This document shows positions 1 through 8,929 of a stretch of DNA of 64,000 nt, in pieces. The number at the start of each line of letters is the position of its first letter. Positions within the stretch are counted from its first letter, which is position 1. The position numbers and the translations under genes were made by a program. The DNA comes from Calliopum simillimum (lineage: Eukaryota; Arthropoda; Insecta; Diptera; Lauxaniidae). The notes under the pieces are model-generated. The model saw only the letters and a program-made list of their open reading frames with translations. It was not told where the DNA came from and ran no database searches. Where the stretch lies: positions 118,009,124-118,073,123 of the forward strand of contig OX638371.1 of NCBI GenBank assembly GCA_951812925.1. Direction: 5' to 3'.

Positions 1-24
1 GCATGATTTTTGCATTAGGTTTTT

Positions 25-470
25 TGAAAAGTAGAGATATTTGAGGTTAATATACTGAAAATTAGTACTTTTGTTACTTTTGAGGTTAGTTGTAGGCAAC
101 ACAAATTTTTTTTTATTTTTTTTGCATAAACCATTACTTAGTACCACTTTTTACCTTCAAAACGAGCTCTTAAAAAGTGCCATACAATACTTTTTTCAAA
201 AGTTATTGCAGATTTAAGATGATAACATGAAATCCAAAGTCGTGCCGTTTTATGGGACTTAAAGATGTCATCTTAAATCAGCCTTAACTCTTAAAGAAAG
301 TATCGCATGGCATTTTTTAAGAGCTCATTTTGAAGAAACAGAATAGAGCTACGAGATACATTCGGTAAAAAAATAATGAAAATTTTGTGCAGTTTGCATC
401 TAACCTCAAAAATAGCCATTTTTCATGAGTTTGACCTCAAATATCTCCAAATCCTGAGATGATGAGTCAA
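25..470. repeat. Foldback element (family 1)
   Basis: Near-continuous inverted repeat centred near 240. The left arm has GAGATATTTGAGGTTA, AGGCAACACAAA, ACGAGCTCTTAAAAAGTGCC and TTTAAGATGATAAC; the same words return in reverse complement in the right arm to about 460. It shares the GAGGTTA..GACAACACA and GAGCTCGTTTTGAA words with the foldback at 45731-46287, so the two are one family. No coding capacity. Confidence 0.7.
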
Positions 471-719
471 TTCTGACCTCGGATTCGGATTTTATGCATG
501 AACCTCCTTTGGAAATCCTTAGAAACAAAACCTTGCTGATATGTGTTATTAATTTAGAAAATTTATTACATACCATTTTGGATCCGGTAGTACAAGGGTT
601 AAGATTTTTTCAGTATTGTCCTTTTAGTCTACAGTTGACATAAAAACTACATTTGCAGTTGGTCACCATGATAATATGGACGTTATAGATCTTGGCCAGA
701 AAAATGTGCTTTTTGACCT

Positions 720-1076
720 ATAGTGCGATGTAGACTGTCCGTCTGTGGAAATATTTTTCACGGGAAAACTAAGCAAGATAATTCGATGAAATTTGGTACA
801 CTGATTTCGTAGTCAAAGTTATCGGTCGACGGACTCACCTACCGCCCATACAAAACATATATTCAAAACGCAATTTTATGAGTATTATTCACGATAACGC
901 AATCAAAATAGATACTAGATACTAGGGATGGTAAGTGTAAGCTCTATGCAATAACTAGGTGAAATCCTAAAATAGGGCGTGGTACCTCCCATATAAGCAA
1001 ACGTTTCAAAATGATATACTGGAAGTATTTTTGAAGATAATCAAACCAAATTTCATTCATTCAATAAGAGTAGTAA
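720..1076 (+). repeat. Interspersed repeat family R, copy 1
   Basis: Contains the family words GTCTGTGGAAATATTTTTCAC, AAGATAATTCGATGAAATTT, CCCATACAAAACATATTC, TGAGTATTATTCACGATAACG, AGTGTAAGCTCTATGCAA and GGGCGTGGTACCTCCCATAT. The same ordered words occur at 11560-12180, 28855-29294, 41455-41888 (other strand), 51080-51845 and in short form at 2385-2450 and 55310-55410. No protein is evident; class not assigned. Confidence 0.65.
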
Positions 1077-1149
1077 ATGCAGAATTTAATCCAAAAGAAA
1101 AGAGGGCGTGGTAATGCAACCAAATTTCCCACATATATACTGTGTGTAT

Positions 1150-2315
1150 TTACTGTGTGTAGTCATTCTACCTTACATGCCTATGCAGACGATATCCAAA
1201 TCTACTTATCCCGTCCAATTGGTCTAATTGAAGACTTGATATATTCACTAAACTCTGACTTGTCCTCTCTTAATGGTTGGGCTACTTCCAATTTACTCCT
1301 CATAAACCCTCTAAAGTCGAAGGCTCTGCCAATTGCGAGGAGTGACGATAGTTTGGTAGACAATCCCGCCTTATTTATTGGTTCTACACAGCTGGCTTTT
1401 GTGAATAAGGTTAAAAACTTAGGCTATGTAGACTATAGGCTATATATAGACTGAACAGTAAACTAACATGCACTGACCACATTAACAACGCTGTAGGTAA
1501 AATTTACACAACGTTACGCTACTTGCGCTCCTCTTCTAGCTTTACTCCGCCTGAGACAAAACGTAGAATTATGGTTCAACTCATTATGCCCCTTATAACT
1601 TTTTTTTATGTTGTATTTAGTGCGCTTGATTCTCAATCGCAACATAAACTTGTAGTTGCATTTAACAGTGCAGCTAGATATGTATATGGTATTCATCGTT
1701 ATGATGATATTTCGGAAAAAAGTAAGGAAATCCTTGGTTGTGGTTTAATAGAATATTTAAAAATACGCAACCTCTTATTTTTACATAAACTCATTCACAC
1801 TCGAAGTTCAGGGTACCTTAACGTCAAACTTTAATTTTCGCAGTCAATCAGATCGGTAAATCTTATTATTCCAAGAATCAAATACCTGAACAGCAGTAGG
1901 TTCTTTTTCGTTAGTACCATTTGACTATACATTTGAGACGAGACTCATCAAGAATCAGCTTTAAACGTGATATCTTCAATTGCTTTTCAACTTAAGACCT
2001 CTCTTCTTCTGAAATCTTAACTTCTCTACTTTATACTAGCGTTTCTCTTTTTGTATCTTTCTACATTATTTTGCTTTAATCTATTCAACATTTCCTTTTT
2101 AAATTGTAGTTACTGATCCGATATTGTAATTTTAATTAATTATTTATTTTTTTATTATATTAAAAAGCTTTTAAATAGTGTTTGTTTTATATTAATTCAT
2201 TCTCTTTCACTATTAAGTTAAGTTCTTGCCGATATGTGTTTATTAATTAAGGAACTATAAAAGACTAAGTCTTACTGTTCAACCTACATCAAATAAAATA
2301 AATAAATATACTTGG
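1150..2315 (+). mobile_element. Truncated non-LTR retrotransposon (jockey/CR1-like), reverse-transcriptase 3' half
   Basis: A reading frame at 1165-1450 holds the RT catalytic box (LHAYADDIQIYLS; YADD codons 1182-1193) and the downstream LNGWATSNLLLINPLKSK segment. After a frameshift between about 1415 and 1451 the protein resumes in another frame (HINNAVGKIYTTLRYLRSSSSFTPPETKRRI..., 1451-1832) through the typical C-terminal ARYVYGIHRYDDIS and RNLLFLHKLIH motifs, then stops. The 3' UTR ends with a short AATAAATAAATA tail near 2310. The 5' half (endonuclease, RT fingers) is missing, so it is dead on arrival. A close relative lies at 13195-13797. Confidence 0.8.
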
Positions 2316-2319
2316 TGTA

Positions 2320-2681
2320 GTCAACGCAAGCTCTGATCAAAACCTAAATTAATTCAAAGATAAGGGCCTAGCACCGCTATACAAATAAAAATTTTCAAAA
2401 TTCTGCAGTGTAGGCCAGGCCAAATGTAACACCCTTACTAGTTTCATCTTAAAATATTCTTCGCATTCGCATTGGTGCTAACCAAACCAAAAAATCTTGG
2501 CCAATTTCAAAAAAAAGGTCGATAGCACACTAAAAACCCTTATGGTAGTTTTGGCTAAGATTCGTGCTATGTGGACAAACATAACGAGACGCGTTATTGA
2601 TATATTGGCTAGAAATGATCTGATATATCTTAAAATCCTAATAAAATCTAAAAAATCTTGCATAATTAATTTCAAAACTAT
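2320..2681. other. Intergenic or intronic AT-rich sequence with a family R fragment
   Basis: 2385-2450 carries the AGTGTAGGCCAGGCCAAATGTAACACCC stretch of repeat family R (split here: AGTGTAGGCCAGGCC then AAATGTAACACCC). The rest is AT-rich without coding signal. Confidence 0.4.
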
Positions 2682-2717
2682 AATTGAGGGGTATAGAAGC
2701 TTCTATACCCCTCAATT
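2682..2717. repeat. Perfect 36-bp palindrome
   Basis: Arms of AATTGAGGGGTATAGAA and its exact reverse complement meet around a central GC, giving an AAGCTT centre. Flanks outside the palindrome do not pair, so this is not simply the middle of a longer foldback. Confidence 0.85.
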
Positions 2718-2749
2718 AATATCATCTGAAAGTTCAATAAATAAGGAAT

Positions 2750-4880
2750 AAACTCTAAAAAATTCATCAAATTTCGCACATCGCCAAAAATCGCGTTTTT
2801 TACCAAAAATTTAAGGTTTTTTTTTTTTTTGGTTATAGAATATGAAAAAAAAAAGTTTTTGAAAACCTGGGTCGTACAAGGGAAGCAGGGTTGGAATGGC
2901 CATACGGGAGTTTGGGAGATTCCCAAAGGGCCGACGAACATTTGGGGCCGGTAGGGTGTGAAATTTTCTTTTTTGGTTTAAAAAATAATTCAAAATTTAA
3001 ATAAAAATAGAACTGTATACCAAGAAGTTTTAGAAGTTTCAAATTTAATTCAAATGAATTAAAAAAAAAACTTATAAAATTGTTTGATTTTCGCTAGAGA
3101 GAGCAAATGTCGAACATTTCCTTACGCAAAGTCTGCAAGCACTGAGTAAATTTCTCATTATTTTTATATATTCCCGACTACACTTGTTGCGCTGTGTTGA
3201 ATACACTATATCACAAATAATTAAATTGCGTTTGTAACTTTCTGGAGACCACATTTTTTAAACTAATTTGACGTCACTGAGTCCGAAAATCGCATTAATT
3301 TTTTTTTCCTAGGGGCCGTTCTTGAGATAATCGAAAATTTCGATTTTTGTGGTTATACTTCCATTATTTCGGGAAATCCAATTTCGGTTGAAATTATTTT
3401 TAGACTGTTTTTAAGAAAAATTTTTAACGCTTTCAACAACTAATTAAGATTTGATTAAAATTTAAAAAGTAATAGCATCAGAAAGTTAATTTTTATAGTA
3501 GTTTTTTTACAAATTTTTATATTAGAGCCAAATAAAACACGGTTTTTTGGCCATTAGCTTACATAAATACACTTTTTTTTTATTTATTAGTATTTGATTG
3601 CAAACATATTAAGCCCAAGCTTACCAAAATCGGTTCATACTTTAAAAAGTTATTAAGAACACAGTGAACCAAGACCATTTAGATTATTTAGCGACAAAGT
3701 AGATAGGTACAATAAACAGGTACGATTTGTATGAAGCAAAACAAGTTTATAAGGCATAAAATGCTTAAAATTGTCCAAAGTATTTCTTAGGCTTTTTAAA
3801 TTTCTTTTCTTTGACCAATTATTGAAAAGTTATAAAAGGTTTCAAAAAGTGAAAAAATTTACACGCACATATACTTCGAACGATTCTAAGCATTTTATGC
3901 CTATACACTTTTTTCGTAAATGCCTTCCTTTGCTGATCGCGTAATTGAAATACGTAAAAAAATTCATTTTTGGAACCGAATATTATGTGTACTACACAAA
4001 AATGTACAATTGTTTAACGCCGAAATTTTTGCAAAAATATAGCAACTTTGGGTTTCCATTCTGTGAAGAAAAAAGGTTATGAGCAAAAAATATGTTTTTT
4101 CGATTCATTTTCGGCTTCATTTTTCGTATGTATGCTTAACTGAGGATTTTTTCTGCGGATTAAATGAGGATTTGAACAAGGTAAGACAGCAGGCTGCCAT
4201 GAACTTTTTAAGCTTAAATCCGTTCAAGTCGGTCGTATTGCCTATCTCAAAAGCTTTTTGTCCATTGTGTAAAGTACGATTTCAAAGTTGAGTAAAATTT
4301 TTGAGTAGTCATCTGATTCTCCTGAAGGCCCAGTTTGAAAAAAAAAAACATGTTTTTTACTCATAACATTTTTTTCTTCACAGAATGGATACCCAAATTT
4401 CCTCGAACAACAACGATTATGTTCATGGAAAAATTTTGGCGTAGTACACAAAAATCAATTTTTTTACGTATTTCAACGAAAAAGGTGTCAAAGGAAAAAA
4501 ATGCTCTGAATCGTCCAAGGAATTTTTTCTGAATTTTTCGAAACATTTTATAATTCAACAAAAACAAAACAAAAATATATAAAAAAAAATCTGAAAAAAT
4601 ACACACGTATTCTTTGAACTATTCTAAGCATTTTTACCTAACAAACTTTTTTCGTAAGATGCCTTGCCTTTGAGTAAAAAAGCGTGGTTGAAAATGGTAA
4701 AAAATCGATTTTTGGAAGCGAATATTGACTATACTACAAAAAGAAATATAACATTTTTTAATGTCAAAATTGTTACAAGAACATAGTCTTTATTTTTCGA
4801 CCAAATTTGGGTATCTCTTCTGTAAAGAAAAAAAAGCTGTAAGCAATAAACACGTTTTTTTTTTTTTTTGCCAAAATTGA
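2750..4880. repeat. Interspersed repeat family S and related AT-rich repeats
   Basis: The stretch is dominated by family S words: GAGCAAAAAATATG, TTCCATTCTGTGAAGAAAA, CGAAATTTTTGCAA, AAAAAATCGATTTTTGGAA and TTCGTAAGATGCCTT, repeated in both orientations at about 3890-4090, 4330-4480 and 4610-4830. Further copies are at 30610-30990, 31950-32270 and 47040-47610. Near 3285-3350 lies a TCCGAAAATCGCATTA / GAGATAATCGAAAAT segment shared with the foldback arms at 8990-9090 and 10800-10900. Short reading frames inside are not protein-like. Confidence 0.55.
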
Positions 4881-6055
4881 CTTGCAGGAGAATTAAAAGA
4901 GCTTCTCAGGTTTGCTCGCAATGAAGAAAAAATTATGTAGATAACGTTCTTTAGATTCCTTCTAGCTTCTGAGATAATGTGGGAAAGAATCTGAGCTTTT
5001 TAAATGTGTTCACAAAATGTTTCCTAATTTTAAAGCTTTCTGAAAGGGTCGCTGGCAACTCCCGGGCTAATATGAGCGGCCAGTCCGTCCCTGAAGGGAA
5101 GATTATTTTCGGATAGGCCCATATATCCGAAACTACAGAGCTTACTGAGAAATAAATAGCAGACTGTAGTTCTAAAATTTTTTAGGAGCAGTTTTCAGTT
5201 TTCAAAATGGTTTCGGGTCCATCCAATGTTTACTGAAATAGACCAAAATGGTTCGCCAGCACAATATTTCATCATGGAAAATGGGAAAAAATTTATCCGA
5301 GCTATTGTGAAAAACTTATTCAAAGGATGCCAAATGGACTAAACATGACAAATAAAAACAAAATAATGTGCACTAATTACTAAACTCATGTAAAAATTAT
5401 AAATTTGTTAAGGTGTACGACTTTGGCTTTGGTACTAAATATGCTTGAATTCTGTAACTTTTTATTTAATTTCAAAAATAACGGAAAATTTCAAGTTTGG
5501 TTTTTTGTTAAAATTGAATGATTAAATAGGCTATTTAAAAATGTACTTCAATTTTCTTAAATTATTTTTGCGTACTTAGTTCTGGGGCATTGAAAAAAAG
5601 TTTGTTTGGTGTACGACTTTGGCTTGGACCTTCTGTATATGTATATGTACATATAATACGAGTATATCGTCCCTTCTCAGCCTTAACCAAGTAACTGCAT
5701 TTTTTTAAACCCTCGAAAAAATTTGACAATACGTTCAATTCTTCTCTGACAATTTTTCGATAAAAAATATAATTAGTAGTTACATAGTTTTCATTGAGAT
5801 GGGAACAATATACGTTTTATGGCCGCTTAAAAATGAATTATTGGTTAAAACTGTAGGCTATGAAACAGAGCCCAAGTCTTTCTGATTAATGGATGATTTT
5901 GCCTCTATATTCATGTACAGATATGCATTTTTGTTTTCACGAATTTTTCGCGATTGCAACTCGCGTACTTGCTTGTAAAGTTGTAAGTCTCTACTATTCC
6001 CATTTATACTTCCGGATGTTGGAATATTCGCAATCGTACTCATACTAGCTAGCAT
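4881..6055. other. AT-rich noncoding sequence with one unrecognised short reading frame
   Basis: No gene seen. A 65-codon minus-strand frame at 5858-6055 encodes a charged peptide (KQVRELQSRKIRENKNAYLYMN) of more protein-like composition than its surroundings. It lacks a splice context matching the E74 phases and I do not recognise it; it may be a decayed transposon gag or chance. 5040-5130 (CCCGGGCTAATATGAGCGGCC) is less AT-rich and may be a repeat end. Confidence 0.3.
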
Positions 6056-6059
6056 TCGC

Positions 6060-6870
6060 TAGCAATCGTTTTTCATAGGGTCCGTCCGCACGTCGTTTAA
6101 GAATACGACGAATATGAATTGCAATTATGCAAAACGTGTGCGTTTGCACTCTCTCTCATTCTCAATCGGAATTCTACGTTGTTTTTAGCTTAACGATAAC
6201 AACAACTAAGAATATGAACAATCGAAGCAAGAAGGAAGGGGGTGCCGTTTGATTTTGTGCTTGTGTAACCTCCGCAATGGTATTTGAAAAACGTATTCGT
6301 ATTTGTTGTACTCTCGCAGCGTATTCTTCTCACTCGAAAGCAGCGAGTGAGCGAGCGTTTTGTGTGGTGTATTATCGCGTTGTCGTTGTCGATGTGGTTG
6401 TGACCTTCAGAATTTGTGCAAAGGCAATGTGTCGATGACCACAGTTTCATACGCGACTACATATATACTTGGAGTGCAGCATATATGTATGCCTGTATGT
6501 GCACGTACACAAATGTATGCATTTACTTTTTCATTTAATTTGATTTCGCTGCTGCTGCTGCCGTTGCTGTTTATTTGTCAATTTGCTTTTTGGACTGACT
6601 ATGGGATTCGTACATACGACGTTGTTTATCGTCTGGTTTAGTCTCTTATTCTGGTTATGGTTGTGGCTCGATAGTGTGTAAGTATGTAAGTATTTATTTA
6701 TTGCTCATCTCTCGGACACAAAGATTTTTCAATTTGATTCCATTCGATTTGGATTGTTTTGCTTTATTTTTATTGTTATTTTATCCACATCGTGTGAGAA
6801 TTCACGCACATGCACAATACATGTGTGTTTTTATATGGTCCTACTTATACAGTTGTAACTAAAATTAAAC
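6060..6870. other. Less AT-rich intronic island
   Basis: Composition shifts abruptly to mixed sequence with CGCACGTCG, CACTCTCTCTCATTC, GCAGCGAGTGAGCGAGCG, GTTGTCGTTGTCG and CTGCTGCTGCTGC. Reading frames of 60-90 codons on both strands are of low-complexity type and not convincing. Such islands in fly introns commonly hold enhancers; this is inference only. Confidence 0.35.
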
Positions 6871-7530
6871 TTAACCTCGACTGCACTTCTGGGTCCATGA
6901 GGACCTGTGGAAATTTAGGGTGGTGTTGACCAAAAACCTCCGACTCCATCAAGTTGATGATGCAATAAAGATTTTTTGCAAATATTCTGGGTTAACATGT
7001 AGAAAAGTCAGACACAGGTATAGTTTACATTTCGTTTAGGAAAATTCGAATTTATTTATTTTTTTCAAAAAGACACAAAACAAACCGAATGGGGTTGTCC
7101 AAAAAAACTACTATCTCTTGAATATTCCTTGTAACCCCTTTAAAAGTTTCTATTTGAAATAATAATAGGTACACTGTGCAACTCAAAAACAGTGATGTTT
7201 GGGCCGGTTTTTTGACTTTGTTGGAATTTTTTAGTAAAATAGCTGTCGTAATTGTAAAATACGGTTTTCGAACCTCCCTAGCAGTTTTCTGTGCAGCTTT
7301 TATAGTTGCCTTTTTGTTGATTAAATAATAAAAATTTTTAATTAACTAGTTCTTCATAAAATGCCTCAATACTTGGGTTTGAACAATGTGATAAAAATAC
7401 AAACTACTTCAAATTAAAGTTTATAATATACGAAAAATAGAAATATGAGCGGTGACCTGCCCGTTAAAAACAAAATTCAAAATATCTCAGAAATTGTTTC
7501 ATGCATCGGGATGAGATCTGAATCACACAG
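6871..7530. other. AT-rich intronic sequence
   Basis: No reading frame or RNA gene is supported. 6875-6970 (CTTCTGGGTCCATGAGGACC) has the look of a short repeat fragment. Nothing else is identified. Confidence 0.3.
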
Positions 7531-7532
7531 GA

Positions 7533-7705
7533 TTTCCACTCCATTTTAAACCTTTTCCACACAATCTGATCTTTTTTCAATTCAATCTAAACTTTTCCCA
7601 AATCAATTTAACCTTTCCTCTTTTAACGCATTCTTGGGTTAAATTAACTTGTTAAATTCTTATATTTATGAAAAAGTTTATCTTGGAGTAAAAATCCTGC
7701 ATTTG
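7533..7705. repeat. Degenerate palindromic MITE (family M1)
   Basis: Ends with GGATTTCCACTCC on the left and the near reverse complement GGAGTAAAAATCC on the right, with AACCTTTTCCACAC and ATTCAATCTAAACTTTT words in the left half. A better preserved copy is at 53317-53495. Confidence 0.5.
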
Positions 7706-8015
7706 ATTTTGAGTGGGCCCGCGAGGACGGGTCTGCTCTAAATAAAGCTGTGTGAAATTGGACCTTTTTTACACATTCCTGGGTGTAATTTTTTTTACAC
7801 TCTATGGTGTGGCTTCCTTTTTATACAGTTTTTTGTTAAACTGCGCACAATTTTATTTAGAGTGTAAGATAACTTTTGTCCTTATTTTTCAAACCGACTA
7901 TGTGAATGACAAAGCTCACTTTAGCCCACTTTAATTCAAATTTGTATCAAAATAGTATAAACTCTAGTTTTTTCTCTATAATAAGTTTTTTAGTTGAAAA
8001 ATTTCAACTACTTAC

Positions 8016-8228
8016 ATGCAACGCTTCGGTTCCATATGTTTCGCAGTGGTGGTGAATTGTGATAAAAATTTGGATGCAAAAAAGTTCCAGTTGGTACATG
8101 GCCATGTGGCGTATAATGCGTGGGTATACCTAATCTTGCCTTTAGTTCCTCGCCGCATGGTTGACCACCTGAGCTTGAACTGTCTACATCAGAAACTCCA
8201 CTGTCAGCAGGGCTGGGTGGAAAAGAAC
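8016..8228 (-). CDS. Eip74EF: Internal coding exon, probable Eip74EF common region
   Basis: Acceptor is a long T-run plus ag at 8229-8230 and the donor is GTAAGTAG from 8015 down. The first two bases complete the Gly codon begun at 12449; then 70 codons follow and one base is left over. The peptide contains FPPSPADSGVSDVDSSSSGG, then EELKARLGIP and, near the end, GTFLHPNFYHN and LRNIWNRSVA. These motifs are what I recall of the Drosophila E74 common region N-terminal to the ETS domain, and they are the main reason for naming the gene. The ETS domain itself (WEFL..., YYQRGIL...) is not found between 1 and 8015, so the following intron exceeds 8 kb and the DNA-binding exon lies outside. E74 is an ecdysone-regulated ETS transcription factor acting in the nucleus. 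Confidence 0.82.
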
Positions 8229-8452
8229 CTAAAAAAAAAAATAAATTAAAAAATTTGTTAGCTAGGAATGCTTAAACTGGGCTTTTGAACTTTTATCACA
8301 ATTTAAAATGGTTTATGTTGACTATATGAAAATTATACTAATTTTATGAACTTTAGTCAATGTTTTGCAAGAATCGAAATTCCATGCATTTTCCAACTTA
8401 GAATATTATGACAATTAGGAGAAGAGAAAAAACTACTGAACATGGCTATGGT

Positions 8453-8490
8453 GACATATGTTTCGGTTACCGCCACGTAACCATCATCAG
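8453..8490 (-). ncRNA. Hammerhead-ribozyme-like motif (left arm)
   Basis: Reverse-strand twin of the motif at 8721-8758, identical over all 38 bases: CTGATGA, a GGTTAC/GTAACC stem with a GTGGCG loop, then GAAAC, ATAT and GTC. A transcript in the minus direction could cleave after the GTC. Confidence 0.55.
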
Positions 8491-8563
8491 ACCAATTTAT
8501 GTTTTATTTAATTTATTTTAAATTAAATGAAATAACAATTGAAAAATTTTTGAACTTTTTGTC

Positions 8564-8647
8564 TGAGGGCACACAGCGCAGTCCGTTGATAAATGCGCTA
8601 TGTAGAGAGATTGATTTCGAAAGGTTCATAGATCGATCCCGGCCTCA
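8564..8647 (+). repeat. tRNA-like core of the hammerhead element
   Basis: Begins TGAGGGC and ends GGCCTCA, which pair at six of seven positions like an acceptor stem. An A-box-like AGCGCAGTCCG lies near the start with GCGC/GCGC flanking a D-arm-like loop, and a B-box-like GGTTCATAGATCGATCC lies near the end. The T stem is poorly paired, so this is not a functional tRNA; it resembles the head of a tRNA-derived SINE and could act as an internal pol III promoter. Confidence 0.45.
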
Positions 8648-8720
8648 GACAAAAAGTTCAAAAATTTTTCAATTGTTATTTCATTTAATTTAAAATAAAT
8701 TAAATAAAACATAAATTGGT

Positions 8721-8758
8721 CTGATGATGGTTACGTGGCGGTAACCGAAACATATGTC
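8721..8758 (+). ncRNA. Hammerhead-ribozyme-like motif (right arm)
   Basis: The conserved core CTGATGA is followed by stem II (GGTTAC pairing GTAACC, loop GTGGCG), then GAAAC, a very short stem III (ACATATGT, two pairs with an ATAT loop) and the cleavage triplet GTC at 8756-8758. GGT before and ACC after the core can open stem I. This is the type I, short-stem-III layout known from Penelope-like elements and retrozymes. One unpaired T sits between the core and stem II, so activity is uncertain. Confidence 0.6.
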
Positions 8759-8929
8759 ACCATAGCCATGTTCAGTAGTTTTTTCTCTTCTCCTAATTGT
8801 CATAATATTCTAAGTTGGAAAATGCATGGAATTTCGATTCTTGCAAAACATTGACTAAAGTTCATAAAATTAGTATACTTTTATCACAATATAAAATAAA
8901 ACTGTTGAAATTTTCGGTTACTTAATAAA

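Larger units (their letters stand above)
8310..8876. mobile_element. Hammerhead-bearing inverted-repeat element, complete copy
   Basis: Two almost identical arms of about 240 bp (8310-8563 and 8648-8876) in inverted orientation flank an 84-base tRNA-like core. Each arm carries the same hammerhead-ribozyme-like motif, so one lies on each strand. The insertion is flanked by near-identical 21-bp repeats (8289-8309 and 8877-8897, one mismatch), read as a target-site duplication. Long variable duplications, hammerhead motifs and inverted terminal repeats are known features of Penelope-like retroelements and of small retrozyme-type derivatives; no GIY-YIG or RT frame is present, so this copy is non-autonomous. 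A second copy is at 60022-60454. Class assignment is inferred. Confidence 0.75.

Noticed and set aside
5858..6055. Next E74 exon downstream of 8016
   Set aside because: The AG sites upstream do not give the required phase and the peptide does not resemble E74; no ETS motif follows.
8080..8100. Apparent frameshift in the exon at GGAAC(T)nGCATCC
   Set aside because: Recounting gives six T residues on the minus strand, which keeps the frame through FLHPNFYHN; there is no shift.
8016..8249. Plus-strand frame covering the E74 exon
   Set aside because: It is the antisense shadow of the minus-strand exon, which has splice sites and recognised motifs.
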